Source of the DNA: an uncultured Sphingobium sp.
Lineage (GTDB): Bacteria > Pseudomonadota > Alphaproteobacteria > Sphingomonadales > Sphingomonadaceae
Direction of reading: 5' to 3'
Length of the DNA: 26,722 nt
NCBI GenBank assembly: GCA_946479185.1
Contig: CAMLFF010000007.1
Span: 1-26,722 of the forward strand
Part shown: positions 7,386-16,182 of the stretch, in pieces
How positions within the stretch are numbered: position 1 is the first letter of the stretch
Layout: the number at the start of each line of letters is the position of its first letter
Notes under the pieces: generated by a model
The model's database searches: none
The model's input: only the letters and a program-made list of their open reading frames with translations
Told to the model about the DNA's origin: nothing
Program-made: the position numbers and the translations under genes

Positions 7386-9110
7386 TTATTGTTCCTGAAC
7401 GAGGCGCGCCATCGCCGCGAGGTCAAATCGGTCTAGACAGTCATAGAGTTGGCGAACAAGCGGCTGCGCTTGCGGTGCGGCTTGTTCCAATTGCTTGATT
7501 TCGGCTTCTATGCCGCGCGTATAGCCGATGCGCAGAAATTCCCGCAGACGCACGACATGCGGCATTGCATCTTGGCCCACGTCAGCGAGCGATGCTGTTT
7601 GGGCTGCATTCGACGTCACCAACAGGGGTGCATCATCGACGCTGTCGTCGCGGCACCAGGTGAGGCCCAGCATATCGCCCATCATGTCCACCAGGGCCTC
7701 GAACTCGACCGGCTTGACGAGAAACCGGTCGTGCCGTGGCGTGTCATATTCCGGGCGGTGCAATTCTTCGCTGTTGGCTGACAACATGAGGATTTGAAGC
7801 GGCTCGCCGAAACGCTCGCGCAACGCTTCGCCGGTTTGCCAACCAGACAGGCCGGGCAGGCTGATATCCAGAATTGCAAGATCGGGCTGGACTGTTTCGC
7901 TTCGCTCAAGCGCCTCTTCACCATTGGGGCATGCGAAGACGATGAAGCCGAGCGAGCGCAGCAATGTCTCGAGGAAGAAGCGCTGGTCGCCATCATCCTC
8001 CACCAGCAGGATGGTGCGCTGGCGGCCCTCATGGCCGATGAGTTTGCGCACTGGCGCAAGCTGCGCATGGCGCCCGCTCACTTCGCTCAGCATCATCGTG
8101 ATGCGAAACGTGGTGCCCTTGCCAACTTCGCTTTGCAGCTCCAGCTTTCCGCCGAGAATTTCCACGATCGTGCGGGCAATCGCAAGGCCGAGGCCGGCGC
8201 CTGGCTTGGGCGCCTTATTCCCTTCAACAGGCTCCTGCGTCCCGCGCTCGAAGCGCTCGAAAATGCGCTCATGATCTTCGGCTGGAATACCCGGCCCGGT
8301 GTCCGACACTTCGAAGATCGCGATCTGCCCTGCATAGCGAAGCTTCAGCGTGACCGATCCCTGCTCGGTGAACTTGATGGCATTTGAAAGGAGGTTGATG
8401 AGAACTTGGCGGAAACGGTTCTGGTCGAGTCGCACGACTTCCGGCAGTCGTTCCGGTCCATCATAGGTAAAAGTCAGGCCCTTGGAACTCGCCGCGGGCC
8501 GCATCATCGAGATGACCTGCTCCATGAACTGGCCCAGCCGCACCTCTTCCGTTCGCACCCGCAAGACGCCGAACTCCAGCTGGGAGATATCCAGCAGGCC
8601 TTCCACAAGATTGGTCAGATGCTCTGAGCAGCGCAGGATGACCCGGGCTGCTTCCTGCGCATTCACGCCGTCGCCGCGCTCGAAAAGTTGCGCATAGCCA
8701 TAGATGGCGTTGAGCGGTGAGCGGATCTCATGACTGATGCTTGCCAGATAGCGGCTCTTGGCAAGGTTGGCGCTTTCCGCGCTTTGTTTGGCATGAGAGA
8801 GGTGGGCGAGCAGTTCTGCCGCTACGGCATCCTTGATTGCCTTATCCCGCGAGCGCTTGACGCCCACCAGCAGCAGGATCGAAAGACCGGCCAAGTCCAG
8901 CACCGTCAACGTTTCCAGCAAAAAGTCTTGGCCGTCCGTCGCCATGTGGAAGGCGACGAGCAGGCAGCCTCCGATCAAACCCAATGAGCCGAGAATGAAC
9001 AAGTGGCGCGACGAGGGCTGGCGGTTTTGCAAGGGAGCGATCTGCTGATCGGCCGCCGCGTGCGAGGCGCTTTGCGATGCCAGGATCGGGGCGGGTGTTT
9101 CTATGGTCAC
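7386..9110 (-). CDS. Hybrid sensor histidine kinase with C-terminal receiver
   Basis: The start is uncertain. I use the GTG at 9110 (574 aa); a TTG at 9200 would add 30 poorly coding residues, and no ATG precedes the first membrane segment. Numbering from GTG: two membrane helices (about 36-54 and 63-84) with almost no loop between them; phosphoacceptor H127 in SISHEIRSPLNA; N box with N243; DTGPGIP at about 270 and GAGLGLAI at about 304-311 for ATP; then a receiver domain (about 366-485) with D415 in LAILDISLPG and K466. A short C-terminal part (about 500-574) might be an Hpt-like or spacer helix bundle. The minimal membrane sensor suggests it senses membrane or respiratory state, or a partner protein, rather than a periplasmic ligand. 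It is coupled to the response regulator 3 bases downstream. Confidence 0.88.
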   Translation of the reverse strand: MTIETPAPILASQSASHAAADQQIAPLQNRQPSSRHLFILGSLGLIGGCLLVAFHMATDGQDFLLETLTVLDLAGLSILLLVGVKRSRDKAIKDAVAAELLAHLSHAKQSAESANLAKSRYLASISHEIRSPLNAIYGYAQLFERGDGVNAQEAARVILRCSEHLTNLVEGLLDISQLEFGVLRVRTEEVRLGQFMEQVISMMRPAASSKGLTFTYDGPERLPEVVRLDQNRFRQVLINLLSNAIKFTEQGSVTLKLRYAGQIAIFEVSDTGPGIPAEDHERIFERFERGTQEPVEGNKAPKPGAGLGLAIARTIVEILGGKLELQSEVGKGTTFRITMMLSEVSGRHAQLAPVRKLIGHEGRQRTILLVEDDGDQRFFLETLLRSLGFIVFACPNGEEALERSETVQPDLAILDISLPGLSGWQTGEALRERFGEPLQILMLSANSEELHRPEYDTPRHDRFLVKPVEFEALVDMMGDMLGLTWCRDDSVDDAPLLVTSNAAQTASLADVGQDAMPHVVRLREFLRIGYTRGIEAEIKQLEQAAPQAQPLVRQLYDCLDRFDLAAMARLVQEQ

Positions 9111-9343
9111 GGCCGGTGAGCCCACGTGCCACCAAGACGCGTGGAGATGTGCGACGATAATTTCACTGCATCTCGCGAAAGGCTCAAAGCTGGTTCCCAA
9201 AGACCAAACAGACTACTTATCATGCTCAGTTTCGGAATGTTGCACTGCAATAACGCAAACTCAAGCCTTGCTGCAGAGAAAATTCGGCGGAGTGTTGCTG
9301 ATATGTAGCAGTCTAACCATGCGGACCGCAGCGATTCAGATTT

Positions 9344-9787
9344 TCAATCTGCTTTGGATGCAACCTCTGCAATCAGCGGCGCAGGCTCTAGCATGATGCG
9401 CGCCATAGCCGCGCCACCAGATGGCAAGGGCTGCGATCCTTCAGGCAGACCATTTTCCTTGAGCAGATAAGCAACGATCTTTGCGGTTTCGTCCGGCTTG
9501 AGGGAGCCCGGCGCAAATTGCGGCATGGCCCGCGCAATATAGTCGTTCAGGTTCGTGAGGGGGGCGCGGCTCCAGTTTGCGATGAACCGGCCTTGCAGCG
9601 CCGGAATCTCATAGCTCCCCTCAAGCTGGCGGCCATGACACATGGCGCAGCGGATCGCGTAGAGCTTGGCCCCGTCTGCCCCTTGCGCCTGCGTGTAAAC
9701 GCCGGTGCGCGTGCTGATAGGCGCTGGCGTGGCCGCGATGGAGAGAATTGCGACCATCAGCGCGGGCATGATGAAGCGTGCCGACAT
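9344..9787 (-). CDS. Exported c-type cytochrome, partner of DAAO-like enzyme
   Basis: The protein is 147 aa, with an N-terminal hydrophobic signal (about residues 1-20), one haem motif CAMCH at 47-51, and likely axial ligand M88 in ARAMPQF. This is a small class I cytochrome c. The start ATG at 9787 lies 3 bases after the stop of the DAAO-like gene at 9791, which implies one transcript and coupled translation. It is a different cytochrome from that at 422-862 (CAMCH versus CQACH, little similarity outside the motif) but has the same genetic position behind an exported flavoenzyme. The inferred role is electron acceptor for that enzyme. Confidence 0.92.
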   Translation of the reverse strand: MSARFIMPALMVAILSIAATPAPISTRTGVYTQAQGADGAKLYAIRCAMCHGRQLEGSYEIPALQGRFIANWSRAPLTNLNDYIARAMPQFAPGSLKPDETAKIVAYLLKENGLPEGSQPLPSGGAAMARIMLEPAPLIAEVASKAD

Positions 9788-9790
9788 GGC

Positions 9791-11053
9791 TCAGGCGCTC
9801 CTTGTTGGGGAGGGCTGAAACACGGGTGCGATAATCTTGAGGCCTTCCTCAATGTCGGCGATTTTCGGCAGCTCCATGCTGTCGCCCACGCCGAGCATTT
9901 CGCCTAGATCAGGATTATTGTTCATCACGACGATGCCGTCCCGCTTCGAGGTGAGCGACACATTGCGATAGCGCACGCTGTAAAAGGCCTCGGGCTGCGG
10001 AACGAGCCAGCCGGTCTGCCCACGCACGGGAATGACGCTGTGATCCTGCCACAGATCGCGCGCTGCATAGCCTGTGCAATTGATGACCAGCTTCTCCTTG
10101 AGCGTCGCATAATCGGCAGGCCCGTGGAAATCCTTCATCACGAACTGGCCGCCCCGCGCGAAGAACTCGCTGAGCAGCAAATGCGCATAGCTGGCGAAGT
10201 TGAAGATCATGTGCGAGCTGCGGCTGGCATAGGCCGCGTTGAAGGGGTTTTCCTCCTCACTAAGCGTCTGGCCCTGCGGCACGATGTCCTTGATGCGGTC
10301 GCTATAATGGCCAAACTCGGAATTTTGGCGAGGCGCGCCTGCGGTTGCGAAGCTCTCCCCAATGGATGGGTCAGCGGGCCAGTGCCTCCGGGTGATCGGC
10401 GTGTCGGAGAGCTGGTAGGAATCGTTAAATTCAACCGGATTGCCCGCGACGCCCAGATAAGTGCGGAATGCCTTCCATGAGTAGCGCGCCATCCGCTCCC
10501 AAAGATCGCCAAAGGCCGGGCCTGCGGGTTCGGCGAGCGCGACGCGGCTATCCGGCGTGAAAGATCCGCTCGCACGGAAGGAGCGTGTCTGCTGGATGGA
10601 TTCGCGCGCGTAAATCGTGACTTTGAGGCCAGCCTGCAGCGCAACCACAGCCGTTGTGAGCCCGATGATGCCGCATCCGACCACAGCCACCTCACGCGGT
10701 AGTGCGGTCAGCGCCTTGCTCACGGCAATTTCCGCTGAGCCCCAGGAGAGCGACCAGCCGCTGCCACCATGCCCATAATTATGGATGACGAGCGTATCAC
10801 CCACCATCTGCGTGCCGAGATTAGGCCCGGCTGCGCGCAACGGTCGGATGCAGCATTTCACATCGATCAGTTGGTCACGCGTGATGCGCATGGGGCGCAG
10901 CGAGCCTTTGCCACCTGCGCCCGGTGCCGGAAGTCCGGCCCGGGCGAGGTTCGTCGCCGGCGCGCATGCTTGCAATCCCAACAAGGCAGCAGCGCCGAGC
11001 GACCCCCGCAGCATGGCACGTCGTTCAATCGATGATCGGTCAAACTGCGCCAT
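9791..11053 (-). CDS. D-amino-acid-oxidase-like lipoprotein, circularly permuted
   Basis: The protein is 420 aa from the ATG at 11053 (ribosome site AAGGGG). The N-terminus combines a twin-arginine-like ERRAMLRG (10-17) with a lipobox ending LQAC (C30), so a Tat-exported lipoprotein is likely. The order of DAAO motifs is changed. First comes IRPLR (R70, matching the carboxylate-binding R283 of mammalian DAAO), then VIHNYGHGGSGW (89-100), which is near the C-terminus in DAAO. Only after these comes the Rossmann motif GCGIIG (126-131), later NCTG (325-328) and RGQ (344-346), and the chain ends in the piece that normally precedes R283. All the elements needed for FAD binding seem present. It probably oxidises an amino acid or amine and hands electrons to the cytochrome gene 3 bases downstream. 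Substrate unknown. Confidence 0.85.
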   Translation of the reverse strand: MAQFDRSSIERRAMLRGSLGAAALLGLQACAPATNLARAGLPAPGAGGKGSLRPMRITRDQLIDVKCCIRPLRAAGPNLGTQMVGDTLVIHNYGHGGSGWSLSWGSAEIAVSKALTALPREVAVVGCGIIGLTTAVVALQAGLKVTIYARESIQQTRSFRASGSFTPDSRVALAEPAGPAFGDLWERMARYSWKAFRTYLGVAGNPVEFNDSYQLSDTPITRRHWPADPSIGESFATAGAPRQNSEFGHYSDRIKDIVPQGQTLSEEENPFNAAYASRSSHMIFNFASYAHLLLSEFFARGGQFVMKDFHGPADYATLKEKLVINCTGYAARDLWQDHSVIPVRGQTGWLVPQPEAFYSVRYRNVSLTSKRDGIVVMNNNPDLGEMLGVGDSMELPKIADIEEGLKIIAPVFQPSPTRSA

Positions 11054-11145
11054 GCTAACCCCTTTCACGCACCATGTGCGGGCGGCGGGGGCATCACAAT
11101 TGCCCAATTTACGTATTGAGCCCAATGCGCTGCCCTCGGGTCAGC

Positions 11146-12348
11146 TCAGGCGAGGCCCAGCGCCGCCCAATCCATGATGCTCACGTCATCGCCTTCACGC
11201 GCCGCTGGCGCGCGGGCAGGGCGGATGATCAACGCATTGGCCTGCGCTGCGGCGTGCATGGCAGCGCTATCCTGCAAACCCAATGGCGTCACCACGCCTT
11301 CAGCCAGCGTGGCCCGAACAAAATCGGTGCGCGCGCCAACCTCCGGCATGGCTGCACCGAGCTGCGCGCGTCTGGCTTGAGGCAGCGGGTCCGGGCATCC
11401 AGCAAGATGGCGGATGAGCGGAAGCAGGAAGAGCCCGCCCGTCACCATCGATGCGACAGGGTTGCCGGGCAGTCCCAGCACAATGGCTTTGCCCAGGCGA
11501 CCGACAATCAACGGCTTGCCGGGACGCATGGCGATCTTCCAGAAATCGATCTGGCCTCCAGCCGCTTCCAGTGCTGGCCGCACGAGATCATGATCGCCGA
11601 CCGACGCGCCGCCTGATGTGACGATGATGTCCGCCTCAGACGCCTCTTGCAGCGCACTTGTCAGTACCGCCAGATCGTCCGGGACAAGACGCTCGAACAG
11701 CATATCGCCGCCAGCACCGCGCACCATCGCATCCAGCATGATGCCATTGGAGGCGGGCAATTTGCCGGGCGGGCAGGGCGCGCCCGGCGAAACCAGCTCA
11801 TTGCCTGTCGAGAGGATGGCAATGCGCGGCTGCCGATGCACGATGAGCCCGGCATTGCCAGAAAGCGCTGCCAGGCCGATCTGCGCGGGGCCAACCTTGC
11901 TGCCGCGCGCCAGCAACGGCGTACCCTTGGCGAAATCGCTCGCGCGTCTGCGGATATGCTGGCCCGCCGCCGCCGGGCCATCGCCGCTCAATCGGATGAC
12001 ATTGGCGTCCGCCGACACATCTTCCTGCACCATCACCGTGTCCGCGCCGAGGGGCAGCGGCGCGCCAGTGAAGATACGGATCGCCTGCCCGGTGGCAAGC
12101 TGAACCTCCGGATGAAGTCCGCCAGCGCTGCTCTCGCCTGCCAGCGCCCAAGGCCCCGGCAGATCGGCATGGCGGATGGCATATCCGTCCATCGCAGAGA
12201 GATCGGTCCAAGGCTGATCTCGCTGCGCAATGAGCGGTTCGGCAAGCCAGCGACCCATGGCTTTACCCAACGGGACGGTTATGCGTTCGAGCGGTGAGGC
12301 CAGAGCCAGCAGGCGCGCCTGCGCGTCTTCGACGGGTAACAGGCTCAT
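11146..12348 (-). CDS. moeA: Molybdopterin molybdenumtransferase MoeA
   Basis: The protein is 400 aa, the usual MoeA length. MoeA inserts molybdate into adenylylated molybdopterin in the last step of molybdenum cofactor synthesis, in the cytosol. Recognisable pieces are the N-terminal DLSAMDGYAIR (about 49-59), the MoCF-domain motif TSGGASVGDHD followed by the MPT-binding region, and GLPGNPVASMV. The start ATG at 12348 is 44 bases after the moaC stop, so the genes are probably cotranscribed. Downstream, 92 bases separate it from the DAAO-like gene on the same strand. Confidence 0.95.
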   Translation of the reverse strand: MSLLPVEDAQARLLALASPLERITVPLGKAMGRWLAEPLIAQRDQPWTDLSAMDGYAIRHADLPGPWALAGESSAGGLHPEVQLATGQAIRIFTGAPLPLGADTVMVQEDVSADANVIRLSGDGPAAAGQHIRRRASDFAKGTPLLARGSKVGPAQIGLAALSGNAGLIVHRQPRIAILSTGNELVSPGAPCPPGKLPASNGIMLDAMVRGAGGDMLFERLVPDDLAVLTSALQEASEADIIVTSGGASVGDHDLVRPALEAAGGQIDFWKIAMRPGKPLIVGRLGKAIVLGLPGNPVASMVTGGLFLLPLIRHLAGCPDPLPQARRAQLGAAMPEVGARTDFVRATLAEGVVTPLGLQDSAAMHAAAQANALIIRPARAPAAREGDDVSIMDWAALGLA

Positions 12349-12392
12349 GCCGCGCTGGCTCGTGGAGCAGCAGGCTGCATCATGCGCATGGC

Positions 12393-12860
12393 TCAGGCGC
12401 TCCAGTCGCCGGATTTGCCGCCTGCCTTTGCGGTTACATGCACGCCGCAGATCATCATATGCTTATCGACCGCTTTGAGCATGTCATAGAGTGTGAGCAG
12501 GGCCACGGAAACGGCGGTCATCGCTTCCATCTCCACGCCGGTTTTTCCTGCGGTTTTCACCGTCGCGGTGGCGGTGGCGCCCTCATCGTCCAGCGTCAGA
12601 TCAAGCGTGATGCCGGTCAGCGGCAAGGGGTGGCAGAGCGGAATGATATCGCTGGTGCGCTTGGCGGCCATGATGCCCGCAATACGCGCCGCCGCGAACA
12701 CATCGCCCTTGGCGGCGGTTCCATCCGCGATTGCGCTACGGCCTGCGGCATTGATATCGATGCGCCCCGTTGCGGTTGCGGTGCGGGCGGTGTCGGCCTT
12801 GGCGGAGACATCCACCATCCGCGCGGCGCCCGCTTCATCCGTATGGGAAAGCCCCGTCAT
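12393..12860 (-). CDS. moaC: Cyclic pyranopterin monophosphate synthase MoaC
   Basis: The protein is 155 aa. MoaC converts the MoaA product to cyclic pyranopterin monophosphate in molybdenum cofactor synthesis. Diagnostic stretches: MVDVSAK near residue 15, [12 protein letters not shown] with the active-site histidine, [12 protein letters not shown], and [10 protein letters not shown] with the catalytic Asp/Lys. The start ATG at 12860 overlaps the trpC stop by 4 bases (ATGA at 12857-12860), so translation is coupled to trpC. Confidence 0.96.
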   Translation of the reverse strand: MTGLSHTDEAGAARMVDVSAKADTARTATATGRIDINAAGRSAIADGTAAKGDVFAAARIAGIMAAKRTSDIIPLCHPLPLTGITLDLTLDDEGATATATVKTAGKTGVEMEAMTAVSVALLTLYDMLKAVDKHMMICGVHVTAKAGGKSGDWSA

Positions 12861-13642
12861 GCGCCGACCAGCGCGCGGGTTGCGGTTTCGACATCATCCT
12901 GACGCATCAGGGCTTCCCCGATGAGGAAGCAGCGCACACCATGCTCGGCCATTGCTTCCAGGTCCGCGCGCGAGGTCAGGCCGCTCTCGGCGACAAAGGT
13001 GCAATCATCCGGCGCCTTGCCGACGAGCTCATAGGTCCGGGCGAAATCGACCGTGAAGTCGCGTAGATCGCGATTGTTGACGCCGATCAGCCGGGACTTG
13101 AGCTTGAGCGCGCGTTCTAGCTCGTCCGCATCATGCACTTCAACGAGCGCGTCCATGCCGAGGCCGAGCGCCACCTCCTCAATCTCCTGCATCTGCGCAT
13201 CCGATAGCGCGGCGGCGATGATCAGGATCGCATCGGCGCCAATCGCGCGGCTCTCCAGCACTTGCCAGGGATCGACCATGAAATCCTTGCGCAACACCGG
13301 CAGCGAAACGGCAGCGCGGGCCGCGATCAGATAATCCTCGTGCCCCTGAAAATAGGGTGCGTCCGTCAAAATCGAGAGGCAGGCCGCGCCGCCCGCTTCA
13401 TAAGCGCGGGCATGGGCTGGCGGATCGAAATCGGCGCGGATCAAGCCCTTGGAGGGGCTGGCCTTCTTGATTTCCGCAATCAGGCCATAACCATTTGCCG
13501 CCGCACGATCGAGCGCGCGACGGAAGCCGCGCGGCGGGGTCTGGCCTGCGGCCCGGTCCTGCAATTGGGCAAGGCTGGTTGCGACTTTGCGCTCCGCCAC
13601 TTCGGTGCGCTTGGTTGCGCAAATCTCATCAAGCTTGTTCAT
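12857..13642 (-). CDS. trpC: Indole-3-glycerol phosphate synthase TrpC
   Basis: A 261-aa monofunctional TrpC, which closes the indole ring from carboxyphenylaminodeoxyribulose phosphate in tryptophan synthesis. The catalytic region [16 protein letters not shown] is present, followed by TIM-barrel strands including [30 protein letters not shown] and VAESGL. The chosen start is ATG 13642, whose ATGA overlaps the trpD stop; an upstream TTG at 13660 would lie inside trpD. No PRAI (TrpF) domain is fused to it. Confidence 0.95.
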   Translation of the reverse strand: MNKLDEICATKRTEVAERKVATSLAQLQDRAAGQTPPRGFRRALDRAAANGYGLIAEIKKASPSKGLIRADFDPPAHARAYEAGGAACLSILTDAPYFQGHEDYLIAARAAVSLPVLRKDFMVDPWQVLESRAIGADAILIIAAALSDAQMQEIEEVALGLGMDALVEVHDADELERALKLKSRLIGVNNRDLRDFTVDFARTYELVGKAPDDCTFVAESGLTSRADLEAMAEHGVRCFLIGEALMRQDDVETATRALVGA

Positions 13643-14631
13643 CGATAATTGATCCAGCAATCCAGCAATATGTTCGCAAGGCCCTTGTCGATCGCCTCGG
13701 CGGCCTCTTCGACGCCCTCGAGCAAGGTCTCGGCAGCGCCCGCCACGATGAGCGCTGCGGCGGCATTGAGCAGCACGGCATCGCGATAGGCCCCGGTCTC
13801 GCCCTTCAGCAATGCGCGCAGTTGGGCGGCATTATAGGCTGCGTCGCCGCCGCGAATAGCCTCGATCGGATGGTTTGGCAGGCCAGCATTCTTGGCGCTG
13901 ATACGCCGCATCGCGACGAGCCCGTCCGGCGTGACATCGGCAACATCATTGCCGCCTGCAAGGGAGAGCTCATCAAGCCCTTCATCACCGGAGATGACCA
14001 TGGCCCGCTCGGTGCCGAGATCCGCCAGCGCCTGGGCATAGATGGGCACATAGGCAGGTCGCGCGATGCCGATGAGTTGGCGTTTGACGCCTGCCGGATT
14101 GGCGAGCGGCCCCATGAGATTGAAGATGGTGCGCCGCCCCAGCGCCTTGCGGATCGGCGCGATATGGGCGAGTGAGGGGTGATGCTTCTGCGCGAACAGG
14201 AAGCAGATGCCGAGATCGGCTAGGGTCCGCTCGGCGGTCTGCGCGGCGATATCGAGGTCGAGCCCCAGCGCCTCCAGGGTGTCGGCCGCGCCCGCCTTGG
14301 ATGATGCGGCGCGGTTGCCATGCTTGGCGACGGGCACATCGCAGGCCGCCACGACGAGCGCGACGGCGGTCGATACGTTGAGTGTGTGGTGCCCATCGCC
14401 CCCCGTTCCGCACACATCGATGGCGCCGGGGCGGCTCTGCACCGGAATGACGCGGTTGCGCATTTCCCGCGCGGCGGCAGCAATTTCGATTCCCGTCTCG
14501 CCGCGATCCGCCAGTGCTCCAAGAAACTGCGCAATGGCTTCGTCCGGCACCCTCGCATCGAGAATGGCAGCGAAGGCCGACGAGGCTTGCTCGCCCGTGA
14601 GTGGTTTGGATGGATCGGGAAGGCTCGTCAT
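13639..14631 (-). CDS. trpD: Anthranilate phosphoribosyltransferase TrpD
   Basis: A 330-aa TrpD that transfers the phosphoribosyl group of PRPP to anthranilate. The PRPP-binding motif is [16 protein letters not shown] and the anthranilate-site region is [30 protein letters not shown] follows. Start: ATG at 14631, because an AAGG ribosome site lies 6 bases upstream; the ATG at 14637 is too close to that site, and further upstream residues look non-coding. It is the first gene of trpD-trpC-moaC-moeA. The glutamine amidotransferase gene trpG, often next to trpD, is not in the window: the next gene is a divergent tRNA. Confidence 0.95.
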   Translation of the reverse strand: MTSLPDPSKPLTGEQASSAFAAILDARVPDEAIAQFLGALADRGETGIEIAAAAREMRNRVIPVQSRPGAIDVCGTGGDGHHTLNVSTAVALVVAACDVPVAKHGNRAASSKAGAADTLEALGLDLDIAAQTAERTLADLGICFLFAQKHHPSLAHIAPIRKALGRRTIFNLMGPLANPAGVKRQLIGIARPAYVPIYAQALADLGTERAMVISGDEGLDELSLAGGNDVADVTPDGLVAMRRISAKNAGLPNHPIEAIRGGDAAYNAAQLRALLKGETGAYRDAVLLNAAAALIVAGAAETLLEGVEEAAEAIDKGLANILLDCWINYR

Positions 14632-14845
14632 CGCCATCCTTTGCCGCCACTCCGGCGCAAAGTCGAGCAGGATGAGCGCCGGGATGTGGCTATGGACGAG
14701 CGGGCGCACCGGGCCTAATCGCCGCGTGCAAATATCTGTGCCTGCGATGTTGACTGTGCGCCTCTCACAGTGGCATTGGCGATGCAACGCGAAGGATCAC
14801 AGCGCAGCGGGCGATAACGCCTGTTGATCGGTTGGCCTTCGGATC

Positions 14846-14919
14846 GCGGGTATAGCATAGTGGTAATGCACTAGCCTTCCAAGCTAGCTAGAGGGGTTCG
14901 ATTCCCCTTACCCGCTCCA
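14846..14919 (+). tRNA. tRNA-Gly (anticodon TCC), CCA encoded
   Basis: The full cloverleaf can be folded by eye. The acceptor stem is GCGGGTA with TACCCGC. The D arm is GCAT with ATGC around AGTGGTA. The anticodon stem is CTAGC with GCTAG around loop CTTCCAA, giving anticodon TCC. The T arm is GGGG with CCCC around TTCGATT. The discriminator base is T and the 3' CCA is encoded at 14917-14919. It reads GGA (and probably GGG) glycine codons. No integrase or attachment-site duplication was seen nearby. Confidence 0.95.
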
Positions 14920-15390
14920 GCTTCTACCCGTCTGGCGCGCGCCGACTATCATCTGGCTGAATGCGCCGATGAGCATGATGCAAACATTGAAAACCGCTCG
15001 AAGGTTCGCAATTGGTTAGCGGATGTTTCCGCTCAACTGCTTCAACTGTTGATGATGTGAGCGCAGGTTCCCTATGCGGTCTAGCCGTTGTCGCTGAAAT
15101 TCTCGAAGCCGCCTTGGTTTGGCTCGGGGCGATTGCGCTGCTTTGCCTATTTGAGAACGGATGCTGCGCTGCGCCCGGTGCAGGGGCATCGTGCCGACAC
15201 TCTGTCGAAAATCTCAGGCAGACCCGCGGACAATCTGTAAAAATAGGATTTGTGAAGCACGGCGATGACGACTGGCCCTTGCGGTGCTGAACCAGGACAT
15301 CCCCGTCCCGACAAGGCTTGTCCGGCGTCGGTCACCCATTTCTAGCGGATGGCTTTATGGCTGGCAGGCATGTCGGTCCGCTGACGCACA
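14920..15390. other. Gene-poor interval, no recognisable gene
   Basis: About 470 bases between the tRNA and the terminator of the PEP-CTERM gene. The short reading frames here (for example plus 15012-15290 and minus 15147-15335) give Cys- and Arg-rich translations that match no family I know and have no convincing ribosome site. I see no RNA-gene cloverleaf and no transposon end. It may be decayed coding sequence or an unrecognised small RNA; I cannot support either. Confidence 0.4.
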
Positions 15391-15422
15391 AAACAAAACG
15401 CCCCGGTCTTTCGACCGAGGCG
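15391..15422 (-). terminator. Rho-independent terminator of the PEP-CTERM gene
   Basis: On the minus strand, CGCCTCGGTC, loop GAAA and GACCGGGGCG form a 10-bp stem with one mismatch, directly followed by TTTTGTTT. It begins 22 bases after the stop codon at 15445-15447, as expected for an intrinsic terminator. Confidence 0.85.
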
Positions 15423-15444
15423 CGTTGCTGAATTTTAGAGCTGA

Positions 15445-16125
15445 TCAGGCGAAGCTGACCGTCGACTTGCGACGACGCAGTGCAACGCCGACGAGGCCGA
15501 GGCCGCCGATCATCATTGCCCAGGTCGATGGCTCAGGCACAGCGGAGATGCTGACGCCGTCAAGCAGAACGTCCTTGGCGGGCGTGGCGCCTGACAGGAA
15601 GTCGAACCGCAGATTATAGTTGGCATTCTTGTTTGCCGTGAACGTGTAGTTGTAAGTCGTCCAAGCGCCAGGAACAAGCGAGCTACCGATGCTGCTTTGA
15701 CCGTCGAGCACCTCAAAGTTAAGTCCTGAGTTCAGCACCTCAGAAAGCGTAAAGTTGAATGGGTTCTTCTCGCCCGAGAGTGTCGCGAAGAGGCCAAAGC
15801 TCAGCGTATATGTCTGGTTTTTGACCAGCGCGATATTTTGCGACAGGGTCTGCCAAGCATTGTCGTCAACGAAGAACGCTGCCTGCGTGCTACCGGTTTC
15901 ATAAGGATTGATCGTGTCGCCGAAATAAGGAACGTTTGGCGTGCCAATGGTGCTGATAACCTGAATGCCGGTGCCAGGCGTTGTTCCGGTACCATGATTG
16001 TTAACGGTCCAGCCTGCCAGACCGCTCTCAAATCCACCGTTATTCACGAGGTTAGCAGCGGACGCGCCCGTTGCTGTGCCAGCCAATACGGCTGCCAGTG
16101 CGATGCTCTTTACAAATTTGGTCAT
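15445..16125 (-). CDS. PEP-CTERM-sorted extracellular protein
   Basis: From the ATG at 16125 the protein is 226 aa; the ATG at 16131 is an alternative, but a GGGAG site sits 7 bases before 16125. The signal peptide (about 1-23, ending ASA) is followed by NLVNNGGFESGLAGWTVNN, the usual opening of secreted beta-sandwich domains that often bind carbohydrate. The C-terminus has the sorting signal VPEPSTWAMM, a hydrophobic helix and RRRK, recognised by exosortase/archaeosortase-type enzymes for transfer to the cell surface or exopolysaccharide. No exosortase gene is in the window. It is a single-gene unit with its own promoter and terminator. Molecular role unknown. Confidence 0.9.
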   Translation of the reverse strand: MTKFVKSIALAAVLAGTATGASAANLVNNGGFESGLAGWTVNNHGTGTTPGTGIQVISTIGTPNVPYFGDTINPYETGSTQAAFFVDDNAWQTLSQNIALVKNQTYTLSFGLFATLSGEKNPFNFTLSEVLNSGLNFEVLDGQSSIGSSLVPGAWTTYNYTFTANKNANYNLRFDFLSGATPAKDVLLDGVSISAVPEPSTWAMMIGGLGLVGVALRRRKSTVSFA

Positions 16126-16152
16126 ATTCATTCTCCCACACAGTTCACCTCG

Positions 16153-16182
16153 TTATTAGCAGCGTTGGACGGTTAAAATCAA
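16153..16182 (-). promoter_or_regulatory. Sigma-70-like promoter of the PEP-CTERM gene
   Basis: On the minus strand, -35 TTGATT (16177-16182) and -10 TAATAA (16153-16158) are separated by 18 bases. They lie in an AT-rich stretch and end about 28 bases before the chosen start at 16125, with ribosome site GGGAG in between. Confidence 0.5.

Noticed and set aside
11107..11118. TACGTA-containing palindrome upstream of the DAAO-like gene as a second copy of the 5744-5763 operator
   Set aside because: The half sites abut with no 8-base spacer and only four bases per half match, so chance is likely.
14632..14845. Tryptophan attenuator or leader peptide ahead of trpD
   Set aside because: I found no short frame with clustered Trp codons and no competing hairpins or T-tract.
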